Source: RYN-133 sp963785425
GTDB lineage: Bacteria > Actinomycetota > Actinomycetes > Mycobacteriales > Jatrophihabitantaceae
Reading direction: 5' to 3'
DNA length: 64,000 nucleotides
NCBI GenBank assembly: GCA_963785425.1
Contig: CAWAVG010000001.1
Coordinates: 682,001-746,000, forward strand
Shown: piece after piece, positions 15,750 to 24,087 of the stretch
Numbering within the stretch: the stretch's first letter is position 1
Layout of the letters: each line of letters begins with the position of its first letter
Position numbers and translations under genes: made by a program
Notes under the pieces: model-generated
The model's input: only the letters and a program-made list of their open reading frames with translations
What the model was told of the DNA's origin: nothing
The model's database searches: none

Positions 15750-15831
15750 TCGGCCGCGAGTGGTCACTTATGGCGCGAGTGGTCACCTATAGGTGACCAC
15801 TCGGCGCGTAAATGACCACTCGCGGGAGGGG
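15750..15831. repeat. Mirror-image GAGTGGTCAC array B, between pirin and lon
   Basis: Same layout as array A: two direct units (ccgcgagtggtcacttatgg, gcgcgagtggtcacctata), then two inverted ones. The centre, CGAGTGGTCACCTA joined to TAGGTGACCACTCG, is a perfect 28-base palindrome with no loop. It lies between the convergent pirin stop (15746) and lon stop (15845). Confidence 0.86.
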
Positions 15832-15844
15832 GACGTGGGTGGGG

Positions 15845-18172
15845 TCAGGCGGCGACGATCCCCGCGTCGGTCTCCGCGTCGGTCGCCTCCAGCGCGTACT
15901 CGAGAATCTCCTCGACCGCGGCAACCGGCCGCACGTCGAGCTCCTCGAGCACCTCGGCCGGGACGTCGTCCAGGTCGGGCTCGTTGCGCTTGGGCACGAA
16001 CACGGTCTTGAGGCCGGCGCGCTGCGCAGCGAGCAGCTTCTGCTTGACCCCGCCGATCGGCAGCACCCGACCGTTGAGCGTGACCTCACCGGTCATGCCG
16101 ACGTCGGCGCGCACCGGACGTCCGGACGCGAGCGAGGCGAGCGCAGTCACCATCGTTACGCCGGCCGACGGGCCGTCCTTCGGCACGGCACCGGCGGGGA
16201 CGTGCAGGTGCACGACCTTGTCGAGTGCCGGCGCGAGGTCGGGACGGTGCGCACGCAAGTAACTCAGCGCGATCTGCGCGGATTCCTTCATCACGTCACC
16301 GAGCTGGCCGGTCAGCGTCAGGCGCGCATCGCCGTCGGTCGCGTTCGCCTCGATGAAGAGCACGTCGCCGCCCGTCCCGGTCACCGCCAAGCCGGTGGCC
16401 ACGCCTGGAACGGCTGTGCGCTCCGCTGATTCAGGAGTGAACCGCGGCCGGCCGAGATAGTCCTTCAGGTCGTCGACGACGATCGGAGCGTCCTCGGTGG
16501 CCAGCTTGGTCGCGACCTTGCGCAGGATGCGCGCCAGCGAGCGCTCGAGCTGCCGCACGCCTGCCTCGCGGGTGTACTCCGCAGCGACCTGTCGCAGCGC
16601 ACCGTCGGTGATCGTCACCTCGTCCGCGCCGAGCGCGGCACGCGACAACTGCCGCGGCAGCAGGTGCGTGCGTGCGATGGCCACCTTGTCGTCCTCGGTG
16701 TAGCCGTCGAGCGTCACGACCTCCATACGGTCCAGCAGCGCCGCCGGAATGGTGTCGGCAACGTTGGCGGTCGCGAGGAACACCACATCGGACAGGTCGA
16801 GTTCGACCTCGAGGTAGTGGTCGCGGAACGTGTGGTTCTGCGCCGGGTCGAGCACCTCGAGCAGCGCCGCCGCCGGGTCGCCGCGGTAGTCCGAGCCGAC
16901 CTTGTCGACCTCGTCCAGCAGCACGACCGGGTTCATCGAACCGGCCTCGCTGATCGCGCGCACAATCCGTCCGGGCAGCGCACCGACGTAGGTGCGCCGA
17001 TGACCGCGGATCTCCGCCTCGTCACGCACACCGCCGAGGGCGACGCGCACGAACTTGCGGCCGAGCGCGCGCGCTACTGACTCGCCGAGCGAGGTCTTGC
17101 CCACGCCGGGCGGCCCGACGAGCGCCAGCACGGCGCCGGAGCCGCGTCCGCCCACGACCTCGAGCCCGCGCGACGCCCGGCGGGCGCGCACGGCGAGGTA
17201 CTCGGTGATCCGGTCCTTGACGTCGTCGAGGCCGTGGTGGTCGGCGTCGAGCACCTCACGGGCGGCGGCGACGTCGTCGTTGTCGTCGGTCTTCTCGTTC
17301 CACGGCAGCTCGAGGACGGTGTCGAGCCAAGTGCGGATCCAGCCGGCCTCGGGGCTCTGGTCGGACGCGCGCTCGAGCTTGCCGACCTCGCGCATCGCTG
17401 CCTCATGGACCTTCGTCGGCAGCGCGGCGTTCTCGACACGGGTGCGGTAGTCGTCCGCGCCTTCCGGCTCGTCCTCGCCGAGTTCCTTCCGGATCGCGGC
17501 GAGCTGCTGGCGCAGCAGGAACTCTCGCTGGGCCTTGTCCATGCCCTCGCGCACGTCGTCGCGGATCTTCTCGCTGACCTCCTGCTCGGCCAGGTGCTCG
17601 CGCGCCCACTCGGTTGCTCGGGTCAGTCGCTCGGCGACCTCGGGTGTCTCGAGCAGCTCGCGCTTCTGTTCCAGCGAGAGATAGGACGCATAGCCGGCGA
17701 GGTCGGCGACCTCGGACGGATCGTCGACGCGTTGCACGGAGTCGATGACCTGCCAGGCGTTGCGCCGCTGCAGGATCGCGATCACGACGCGCTTGAACTC
17801 GGCCGCCAGCTCGCGGTCGTGCTCGGTCGGCATCGGGTCGTCGACCGGAGCGGCCTCGACCCAGAGAGCCGCGCCCGGCCCGCTGATGCCCGAGCCGATC
17901 TTGGCGCGCGCGACGGCGCGCAGCACGGCCGCCGGCGCTCCGCCGGGCAGCCGCCCGAGCTGCTCGATCTCGGCGACGGCGCCGTAGACGGGGTAGCGGT
18001 CGGACAGACGGGGGGCGAGCAGCAGCTGCCCGTCTGCGCCGCCGGTCTGCGCGGCGTCGATGACGGCCTGCGCGGCGTCGTCCAGTTCGACCGGCACGAC
18101 CATGCCGGGCAACACCACGACGTCGGCGAGCGACAGCATCGGGAGCTGCAGTGTGAAGCTATCTTGAGTCAT
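15845..18172 (-). CDS. lon: ATP-dependent Lon protease
   Basis: A 775-residue LonA protease of normal length: N-terminal LAN domain (about 1-200), AAA+ module with Walker A GPPGVGKTSLGESVA and Walker B region PVVLLDEVDKVG, and the proteolytic domain with the serine in PKDGPSAGVTMV and the lysine in PIGGVKQKLLAAQ. It degrades misfolded and regulatory proteins in the cytoplasm. A HAIR-like inverted repeat spans the start codon, which suggests control by the heat-shock repressor HspR, as known for lon in Streptomyces. The start MTQDSFTLQLPMLSL agrees with the length of the N-terminus in relatives. Monocistronic; followed by array B. Confidence 0.95.
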   Translation of the reverse strand: MTQDSFTLQLPMLSLADVVVLPGMVVPVELDDAAQAVIDAAQTGGADGQLLLAPRLSDRYPVYGAVAEIEQLGRLPGGAPAAVLRAVARAKIGSGISGPGAALWVEAAPVDDPMPTEHDRELAAEFKRVVIAILQRRNAWQVIDSVQRVDDPSEVADLAGYASYLSLEQKRELLETPEVAERLTRATEWAREHLAEQEVSEKIRDDVREGMDKAQREFLLRQQLAAIRKELGEDEPEGADDYRTRVENAALPTKVHEAAMREVGKLERASDQSPEAGWIRTWLDTVLELPWNEKTDDNDDVAAAREVLDADHHGLDDVKDRITEYLAVRARRASRGLEVVGGRGSGAVLALVGPPGVGKTSLGESVARALGRKFVRVALGGVRDEAEIRGHRRTYVGALPGRIVRAISEAGSMNPVVLLDEVDKVGSDYRGDPAAALLEVLDPAQNHTFRDHYLEVELDLSDVVFLATANVADTIPAALLDRMEVVTLDGYTEDDKVAIARTHLLPRQLSRAALGADEVTITDGALRQVAAEYTREAGVRQLERSLARILRKVATKLATEDAPIVVDDLKDYLGRPRFTPESAERTAVPGVATGLAVTGTGGDVLFIEANATDGDARLTLTGQLGDVMKESAQIALSYLRAHRPDLAPALDKVVHLHVPAGAVPKDGPSAGVTMVTALASLASGRPVRADVGMTGEVTLNGRVLPIGGVKQKLLAAQRAGLKTVFVPKRNEPDLDDVPAEVLEELDVRPVAAVEEILEYALEATDAETDAGIVAA

Positions 18173-18183
18173 ACCGGCTCAAG
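18163..18183. promoter_or_regulatory. HAIR-type operator (putative HspR site) at the lon start
   Basis: CTTGAGT, seven bases, GCTCAAG: 13 of 14 positions fit the HspR-associated inverted repeat CTTGAGT-N7-ACTCAAG. The lon ATG (18170-18172) lies in the spacer, so a bound repressor would cover the start codon. This implies a very short leader or leaderless lon transcript. Confidence 0.75.
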
Positions 18184-18289
18184 TCGCGCGGCGGTGCCGA
18201 TGTTCCCGCGCTTGATCGCCCAGAGCGAACACGGTGCGGGGCGCGCGAGCGGGGCCGAACTCGCTGTACGCCGTCCCTACGGTGAACGT

Positions 18290-19150
18290 GTGCTCACCGT
18301 CGAATCCCCGGTCGGTCTCGACTACCTGGACGCCGTGACGAGGCTGCTGCAGCGCCGCCGGCTCGCCGACCCGTACCGCGAGACCTGGGAGGCGGCAGAC
18401 CTGCAGTGGTGGTGGCCGCGCTACCGCCACGACGACCCCGCCGACGCGCGGGTGTGGTTCGACGACGGCGAGCCGGTGGCGGCCGTCGTCTTCACCCGGT
18501 GGCGCGGTCGTCGCATCGGCGCAGACGTGCTCGCCGATGCGGACTTCGCTCCGGGGTGGGACTTCGCCGCGCAGCGGTGCGCGGAACTACGCGACGCGGA
18601 CATCGAGATGGAAATCGACGACGACGACGACGCCGTCCAGGACGCGGCCCGGGCCGCCGGGTTCGTCCCCGGCGACGACCTGCACGGTGTGCTGTGGCTC
18701 GATCCCGCCGCTCGGCGCGACCCGGCCCGTCCCCTTGCGGAGGGCTACCGCATCGTGGCCCGCGCCGCCGACCGGTCGCGTCCGCACCCGATGGTCGGAC
18801 GCAACGGCGAGCACGTCGAGGAGGGGCTGTGGCAGTGCTCGCTCTACGACCCGGGCCTCGACCTCGCCGTCCTCGCCCCCGACGGCGGCGTTGCCGGGTA
18901 CGCGCTGTTCTGGCCCGATCTCGTGACCGGCGTCGGGCTCGTCGAGCCGATGCGCGTCGAGGACGGGCACGAGGGACGTGGCCTGGGGAGGCACCTGCTC
19001 GACGCCGGGCTACGGGGACTCACTGCGCGCGGGTGCACCCGGCTCAAGGTCAGTTTCGAGCCCACGAACACTCCCGCGATGCGGCTCTACACCGGTGCGG
19101 GATTCACGGGGTCACGCTTCGACCGCACCTGGCGATGGGCAGGATGGTGA
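18290..19150 (+). CDS. GNAT-family N-acetyltransferase
   Basis: A 286-residue protein from GTG 18290 (V-L-T-V-E-S-P). The C-terminal half is a GNAT domain: the acetyl-CoA pyrophosphate loop is in VEDGHEGRGLGRHLLDAGLR and the end FEPTNTPAMRLYTGAGF is the classic final strand-helix. The N-terminal half (about 15-130) may be a second, degenerate GNAT repeat, giving the two-domain layout common in actinobacteria. Substrate unknown. It is divergent from lon with the HAIR repeat between them, and overlaps the next gene's ribosome site, so it is probably co-transcribed with it. Confidence 0.83.
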   Translation: MLTVESPVGLDYLDAVTRLLQRRRLADPYRETWEAADLQWWWPRYRHDDPADARVWFDDGEPVAAVVFTRWRGRRIGADVLADADFAPGWDFAAQRCAELRDADIEMEIDDDDDAVQDAARAAGFVPGDDLHGVLWLDPAARRDPARPLAEGYRIVARAADRSRPHPMVGRNGEHVEEGLWQCSLYDPGLDLAVLAPDGGVAGYALFWPDLVTGVGLVEPMRVEDGHEGRGLGRHLLDAGLRGLTARGCTRLKVSFEPTNTPAMRLYTGAGFTGSRFDRTWRWAGW

Positions 19151-19151
19151 C

Positions 19152-19562
19152 ATGACACTTTACGGAGACGAGCATGTCCAGCGTTACCGCGAGACCGACG
19201 GCGCCGAGGGGTACTTCTGGCGCAACGGCACGACGACCCTGTTGCTGACGACGAAGGGCCGCAAGTCCGGCGAGGACCGCACCAGCGCGCTGATCTACCG
19301 CGACTGGGAGGACAAGCAGTTGGTCGTGGCGTCCAAGGGCGGGTCCGACCAGCCGCCGGCCTGGTTCCTGAATCTGCGCGAGGACCCGGACGTCCAGGTG
19401 CAGATCAAGGGTGACAAGTTCGCCGCCAGGGCGCGGGTGGCGACGCCGGACGAGAAGCCGGCGATGTGGGAGCACATGGTGCAGGAGTGGCCCGACTACG
19501 CCAACTACCAGGCCAAGACCGACCGCGAGATCCCGGTCGTCGTCCTCGAGCGCAAGAGCTGA
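19152..19562 (+). CDS. Deazaflavin (F420)-dependent nitroreductase-family protein
   Basis: A 136-residue protein of the DUF385/Ddn family: LLLTTKGRKSGEDRTSALIY is the F420-binding signature (T-x-G-R-K-S-G), followed by SKGGSDQPPAWFLNLREDP, both diagnostic. Family members use reduced F420 to reduce quinones or nitro compounds. Starts at ATG 19152, one base after the acetyltransferase stop, so coupled. Presence implies that the organism makes coenzyme F420. A strong bidirectional hairpin follows. Confidence 0.9.
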   Translation: MTLYGDEHVQRYRETDGAEGYFWRNGTTTLLLTTKGRKSGEDRTSALIYRDWEDKQLVVASKGGSDQPPAWFLNLREDPDVQVQIKGDKFAARARVATPDEKPAMWEHMVQEWPDYANYQAKTDREIPVVVLERKS

Positions 19563-19566
19563 CGCG

Positions 19567-19619
19567 TTTCCCCGCCGGTGCCCGCTTTCGGACGAGCGAA
19601 CCGAGCACCAGCGGGGAAA
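19567..19619. terminator. Bidirectional terminator between convergent genes
   Basis: Arms tttccccgccggtgc and gcaccagcggggaaa pair over 14 of 15 positions around a 23-base centre. The inverted repeat fills the gap between the convergent F420-type reductase and alcohol dehydrogenase stops. Read on each strand it ends in a purine/pyrimidine tail (tttcccc or mirrored). Confidence 0.75.
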
Positions 19620-19622
19620 GGG

Positions 19623-20669
19623 CTAGAACGTGGACGTGTCGATGACGAAGCGGTAGCGCACGTCGCTGTCGACCACGCGGTCCCACGCCTCGTCGATCTG
19701 GTCACCGCTGATCCTCTCGACGGTCGACCCGATGTTGTGCTTGGCGCAGAAGTCCAGCATCTCCTGGGTCTCGCGGATGCCGCCGATCATCGAGCCCGCC
19801 CAGCTGCGGCGGAACGGGATGAGCGCGAAGGCCGGCACCTCGAGGGGCTCGGCCGGCGCGCCGACGTTGACCAGCGTGCCGTCCAGCTTGAGCAGCGACA
19901 GGTACTTCTCCATCGGCAGGTGCGCCGACACGGTGTTCACGATCAGGTCGAACGAGGCGGCCAGCTTGTCGAAGGTCTCGTCGTCGCTGGTCGCGTAGTA
20001 GTGGTCGGCGCCGAAGGCCTTGCCGTCCTCCTGCTTGGACAGTGACTGCGACAGGACGGTGACCTCGGCGCCCATGGCGGCAGCGATCTTCACGCCGACG
20101 TGGCCGAGTCCGCCCATACCGACGATGGCGACCTTCTTGCCCGGGCCGGCGTTCCAGTGGTTGAGCGGCGAGTACAGCGTGATCCCCGCGCACAGCAGCG
20201 GTGCCGCCTGGTCGAGCGGGATGCTGTCGGGAATGCGCAGCACGAAGTCCTGGTCGACGACGATGTGCGTGCTGTAGCCGCCGTCGGTCCAGGCATTGTC
20301 GTGGTGGTAGTCCTGCCCGTTGTAGGTGCCGACGTTGCCCTTGAGGCAGTACTGCTCCTCACCGGCCTTGCAGTTCTCGCACTCGCGGCACGAGTCGACC
20401 ATGCAGCCCACGCCGACGTGGTCACCGACCTGGAACTTGCTCACCTCGGAGCCGACCTCTTCCACGACACCGGCGATCTCGTGGCCCGGGACGAGCGGGA
20501 AATGCGACTCGCCCCACTCGTTACGGCCGGTGTGGATGTCGGAGTGGCAGATCCCGGCGAACTCAATCTTGATCAGGACGTCCTTGGGGCCCACGTCGCG
20601 GCGCTCGATCTGGACCTTCTCGAACGAAGCCTTGGCGGACGGGGCGGCGTAAGCGGTTACAGTTGCCAT
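19623..20669 (-). CDS. Zinc-dependent NAD(P) alcohol dehydrogenase (cinnamyl-alcohol/AdhC type)
   Basis: A 348-residue medium-chain dehydrogenase. Catalytic zinc ligands are in AGICHSDIHTGRNEWG (Cys), VPGHEIAGVV (His-Glu) and a later Cys; the structural zinc lobe is SCRECENCKAGEEQYC with four cysteines; the cofactor loop is VGMGGLGHVGVKIAAAMG. The family reduces aldehydes, often with NADPH (cf. mycobacterial AdhC). Starts at ATG 20669; monocistronic, divergent from a DUF5302 gene. Confidence 0.93.
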   Translation of the reverse strand: MATVTAYAAPSAKASFEKVQIERRDVGPKDVLIKIEFAGICHSDIHTGRNEWGESHFPLVPGHEIAGVVEEVGSEVSKFQVGDHVGVGCMVDSCRECENCKAGEEQYCLKGNVGTYNGQDYHHDNAWTDGGYSTHIVVDQDFVLRIPDSIPLDQAAPLLCAGITLYSPLNHWNAGPGKKVAIVGMGGLGHVGVKIAAAMGAEVTVLSQSLSKQEDGKAFGADHYYATSDDETFDKLAASFDLIVNTVSAHLPMEKYLSLLKLDGTLVNVGAPAEPLEVPAFALIPFRRSWAGSMIGGIRETQEMLDFCAKHNIGSTVERISGDQIDEAWDRVVDSDVRYRFVIDTSTF

Positions 20670-20729
20670 GTTGTCGTTCTACCCGGATCCGGCTTCCGTC
20701 CTCACTCGTCGGCGTGTCAGGCTGGCCAC

Positions 20730-20903
20730 ATGCCCGACAAGCCAGCCGACGATCCGGCGAAGGACAAGTTTCGCGAGGCCCTCGAGCGCAAGCGCAACAA
20801 GCAGCACGCGAACAACGACACCGCGCAGAGCGACTCGAAGGTGCACGGCGAGCACGCCCGCGCCGGCGGGAAGCGCACGTTCCGCCGCAAGAGTGGTGGC
20901 TGA
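20730..20903 (+). CDS. DUF5302 family small protein
   Basis: A 57-residue, highly charged protein: KDKFREALERKRNKQ followed by GKRTFRRKSGG at the C-terminus. This matches the small actinobacterial DUF5302 family; the basic C-terminal tail suggests nucleic-acid or ribosome binding, which is inference only. Starts at ATG 20730. Confidence 0.8.
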   Translation: MPDKPADDPAKDKFREALERKRNKQHANNDTAQSDSKVHGEHARAGGKRTFRRKSGG

Positions 20904-21081
20904 CCGGGTCGCCGCCCATTCGGGAACCCACCGGGACGACACGATGGTCGTGCGATCGGTCGAGGCCGGTGATGCGAGCGACGTCGTTCGCTTCGGCTGG
21001 ACCGCGGGCGGCAGCGGGACGATGACGCTCGCATGGACGCCGGACGGCCTCGTCCAGCGGCTGTTGGTCGCCTTCGACTGA
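20896..21081 (+). CDS. Hypothetical small protein
   Basis: A possible 61-residue product from GTG 20896 overlapping the DUF5302 stop, or 45 residues from ATG 20944 (MVVRSVEAGDASDVVRFGW). It ends 13 bases before the convergent DUF962 stop. The C-terminus alternates hydrophobic and polar residues, as in a small beta-rich domain. No family is recognised. The tight fit between genes is the main argument for it. Confidence 0.4.
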   Translation: MADRVAAHSGTHRDDTMVVRSVEAGDASDVVRFGWTAGGSGTMTLAWTPDGLVQRLLVAFD

Positions 21082-21094
21082 GCGGCGACGAACG

Positions 21095-21493
21095 TCAGGC
21101 GGCGACGAGCTCCTCGACCGACGGGTAGTTGGCCTCGGTGCGGGCGAACTCGTTGGCCCGCAGGTAGTCGCGGGCGATCACCGTGAGCTCGGCATCGCGG
21201 CCGGCGAGCATGTAGCGCACCATCTCGAAGTCGCCACGCAGCGACCAGAGCGGATGGCCGAACGAGGCCGGGTTGTTCTTCTCGACGAGCCAGTGCGCGG
21301 GCCACGCGGTGCCGTAGCCGCTCAGCGGGAACAGGGCCACCAGCTTCGGCCGCCGCGTCACCAGTCCGATCAGGGCGAGCAGCGCACCGACCAGCGTGCC
21401 GCCGAAGTGCAGTTGCCGCGTCAGCGGCTTCGAGTGCATCGCCACGTAGTACGGGAAGAAGTCGCGGTAGGACGCGAACTCGGGTCGGCTCAT
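21095..21493 (-). CDS. DUF962/Mpo1-like membrane protein
   Basis: A 132-residue protein with the DUF962 signature: FFPYYVAMHSKPLTRQLHFG at the N-terminus, one or two hydrophobic segments (GTLVGALLALIGLV, LVALFPLSGYGTAW), and a later HWLVEKNNPASFGHPLWSL. The paired histidines and the N-P-A-S-F-G-H-P-x-W-S-L run are diagnostic. Yeast Mpo1 in this family is an Fe-dependent alpha-oxidation dioxygenase; bacterial role is not known. Follows the TetR-gene in the same direction. Confidence 0.85.
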   Translation of the reverse strand: MSRPEFASYRDFFPYYVAMHSKPLTRQLHFGGTLVGALLALIGLVTRRPKLVALFPLSGYGTAWPAHWLVEKNNPASFGHPLWSLRGDFEMVRYMLAGRDAELTVIARDYLRANEFARTEANYPSVEELVAA

Positions 21494-21512
21494 GAGCGTC
21501 ATTATCCCCGGG

Positions 21513-22109
21513 TCAGCGCTGCTGGCCATCCAGCAGCGGGCGGAGCTCGCTGACCACCGTGGCCAGGGGGGTGGCATCGCGGCGGATCCGGGCGAGCACG
21601 ATCGCGCCCTCCAGCGTGCTCAACATCAGGGTTGCCAGGCTTCTGGCACGCGCACGCGGGACGTCCATCGCCACCAGCGCATCGACGATCGCGCGCTCCC
21701 ACCGCTCGGTCGCCGACACGAGGGGATCCGTGACCGGCGAGTCGGAACCGGCGATGTCGGCAGCAGTCGCCACCACCGGGCAGCCGCGCTCGTAGTTCTC
21801 GGTCAGGTCGCGTTTCCAATGGTCGACCATGCGCGCGAACAGGCCGCCCGGTGTGGGCCTGCGTGCCGTGGCGACGTACTGCTCGACCCGCTCGGCCGCG
21901 AAGTTCCCCGACCACTGCAGGGCCTCGCCGACGAGCTGGTCCTTACCGCCCGGGAAGTAGTGCTGGAACGACCCACGCGGGGTCGCCGAGTGCTCGATGA
22001 CGTCGCGGACGCCCGTCGCGCTCATGCCCTGCGCGCGCAGCAACTGCACGGCGCTGTACACCATCCGCTCGCGCGGCGAGTGGCCGTCGCCGGTCATCAT
22101 CGACTCCAT
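21513..22109 (-). CDS. TetR/AcrR-family transcriptional regulator
   Basis: About 198 residues. The N-terminal HTH runs from RERMVYSAVQLLRAQGMSAT through GVRDVIEHSATPRGSFQHYF, typical TetR DNA-binding region ending in the Y/F-H-Y-F motif. The C-terminal ligand domain resembles the LmrA/YxaF-type TetR_C. Start choices are ATGs at 22109, 22100 and 22097; those at 22100 and 22097 overlap the TGA of the upstream nitronate monooxygenase gene, suggesting translational coupling, so it probably controls that gene. A candidate operator (ATGACA-CT-TGTCAT) lies at 23196. Confidence 0.87.
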   Translation of the reverse strand: MESMMTGDGHSPRERMVYSAVQLLRAQGMSATGVRDVIEHSATPRGSFQHYFPGGKDQLVGEALQWSGNFAAERVEQYVATARRPTPGGLFARMVDHWKRDLTENYERGCPVVATAADIAGSDSPVTDPLVSATERWERAIVDALVAMDVPRARARSLATLMLSTLEGAIVLARIRRDATPLATVVSELRPLLDGQQR

Positions 22110-23145
22110 CTGCCGGCGGCCTCCGCGAGCGCGACGCGCGCGTCGGCGGCCAGGCCCGCCACCACCTCGGCAGCGGGCGCCGCCGCCGCCCACGGGGTAG
22201 GCCTCGCCCGCCCAGAGGTTGACCAGATCCGGGTCGCCGGTCGAACGACCCACCTGGCGCATCGGCGCGGTGAGGTTGTGGATCTCGGGGTAGCCCTGCG
22301 GGGCAGCGGCAGAGTGCGCTGTCATGAACCGGTTGACGATGCCGCGGGCGGTGCGTCCGGTGAACGCGCGGGTGGTGGCGGTCGGCGCGGTCGCCGCGTC
22401 GAGCGCAGCACGTTGCACCTGCGAGGTCCCGGCCTCGGGACACCGGAGGAACGCGGTTCCGACCGCCGCGCATCGGGCCCCGGCGGCGAGCACCGCGGCG
22501 ACCGCACGTCCGGTGGCGATGCCGCCGGCCGCGACGAGGGGAACCGGTGTCCGCGCCCGCACGAGTTGCAGCAGCGGCAGCAATCCGTAGCCCGTTCCGG
22601 CGTCGGACGGGCCACCCTGGTGACCGCCGGCCTCGGCCCCCTGCACGATCAACGCGTCCGGGCCGAGCCGCGCTGCCACCTCGGCTTCCTCGGGCGAGTT
22701 CACGGTGAGCCACACCTCGGCGCCCACCGACCGAATCCGGTCGATGACCGCCGCATCGGGATTTCCGAACGTGAAGGACACGACCCGCACCGGCTCGTCG
22801 CACAGCAGATCGAGCTTGGCCGACCAGTGATCGTCGTCGAAGCGGGCCTGACCCAAGGAGGCTCCGGCAGCCTCGACGTCCGTCGCGATCTCGCGTGCGT
22901 ACCGCTCTATGTCTGCTGCGGACGCCGGAATGCCGGGCACGAACAGATTCACGCCGAACGGACGGTCGGTGAGCGCGCGGGTCGTACGCATCCGCTGCGG
23001 CCAGGTCGTCGGCGGTGAGATACCCGCCGGCCAGGAAGGCGAACGCGTCGGCGTTGGCCACGGCGGCCGTCAGCTCGGGGGTCGACGGACCGCCGGCAAG
23101 GGGCGCGAGGGCGACGGGGTTGATCAGGTCGTCAAGGATCACCAT
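22097..23145 (-). pseudogene. Nitronate monooxygenase, interrupted by two apparent +1 frameshifts
   Basis: An FMN-dependent nitronate monooxygenase (2-nitropropane dioxygenase family) that oxidises nitronates. N-terminal VALAPLAGGPSTPELTAAV and AFLAGGYLTADDLAA are in one frame, then LTDRPFGVNLFVPG onward (with GAEAGGHQGG and AAGGIATGRAVAAVL, the FMN-phosphate region) is in another, and the C-terminus APAAEVVAGLAADARVALAE in a third. Removing one G near 23004 and one G near 22188 restores a full-length protein of about 349 residues. Both changes are extra G in G-rich runs, so they may be sequencing errors. Start taken at ATG 23145; an ATG at 23184 is in frame. Divergent from the SCO6745-type gene with a palindrome between. 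Confidence 0.8.
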
Positions 23146-23195
23146 TCGATCGTGACGTGTGTCGGATCCCTTGAACAGGGTCACAAGGCAATGCT

Positions 23196-23209
23196 ATGAC
23201 ACTTGTCAT
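23196..23209. promoter_or_regulatory. Palindromic operator candidate between divergent genes
   Basis: Perfect palindrome ATGACA-CT-TGTCAT in the short space between the nitronate monooxygenase and SCO6745-type starts. A similar site is at 25005. A TetR and a MarR gene are both nearby candidates for the binding protein. Confidence 0.6.
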
Positions 23210-24087
23210 GATGATGACCGCCCCATCGGACGTCGTCGTCTCTGACGCGTAGGGCATGGTCGCGCTTCGAGCCCATCCATGACGTCGTGTACTTCTCGCG
23301 GCACGTCAGGCCGACCACCGAGGCACTCGGGCTCCGCGGTTTCTGGATGGGCTACTTCGCGATGCGTCTGGCGCCGCTCGGTACGTGCGGGCCGCACACC
23401 GCGACCGCCGTCTGCTACGGATTCCACCCGCGTCGCGTGGCACGCGCCCTTCCGGATGCGTGGTCCCACGTCGACGCCGAGACGGCGCTGCGCGCTCGGG
23501 AACAGATCGCGGATCACGCGCTGCAGGAGCTGATCGCCGCCGATCTGCCCATTGATCACGTCCGCGAAGCTGCCCTGCTCGCAGGCCGAGCCGCGCAGGC
23601 GATCGACCTGCCGGGCCGACCGCTCGGCGCGGCCAACGCCGGTATCGCACCGTCGTCCGCACCGCGTATCGCGCTGTGGCAGGCGACCACCGTGCTGCGG
23701 GAGCATCGCGGCGACACCCACAATGCGGTGCTCGTGGCCAACGGCGTCACTCCCGCCGCAGCGCATCTCATCAAAGCGGGCAGCGGCGAGGCCGATGGCG
23801 AGACCCTGCGTACCGGGCGCGGCTTCGAAACCGCCGAATGGGACGCGGCGAAAGCAGAGCTCCGGACGCGCGGCGTGCTCGACGGCCACGACCGGCTGAC
23901 CTCGGCCGGTCGTGAGCTGCACGCACGCATCGAGCGGGCGACCGACGAACAGTCCTGCGCGCCGTGGCGGCGCCTCGGCGTCGCCGACTCCGAGCGACTG
24001 ATCGCTCTGCTCGACCCGATTGCCGACGCCATCCGCGCCGGGGGCCTGCTCCCGGCTACGAATCCCGTCGGCCTCACCGGGGGTTGA
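23208..24087 (+). CDS. SCO6745-family protein with an apparent N-terminal frameshift
   Basis: The main frame gives a protein of about 280 residues matching the actinobacterial SCO6745 family: FEPIHDVVYFSRH near the start, LGLRGFWMGYFAMRLAPLG, then YGFHPRRVARALPDAWS, and a C-terminal segment rich in Leu/Arg. No start codon precedes the conserved beginning in that frame. The triple ATG at 23208-23216 with M-T-A-P-S-D-V-V-V-S-D-A stops at TAG 23250; adding one base near 23247 would join it to R-A-W-S-R-F-E-P-I-H. So a one-base deletion is likely. Function is unknown; members often lie near TetR/MarR and redox genes. The 3' end overlaps the next, convergent gene by 14 bases. Confidence 0.75.

Noticed and set aside
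21513..22991. A 492-codon frame that looks like a nitronate monooxygenase-TetR fusion.
   Set aside because: The joint (Gly/Arg-rich) is out of the true frame; in the correct frame the monooxygenase stops at 22097 and the TetR has its own start.
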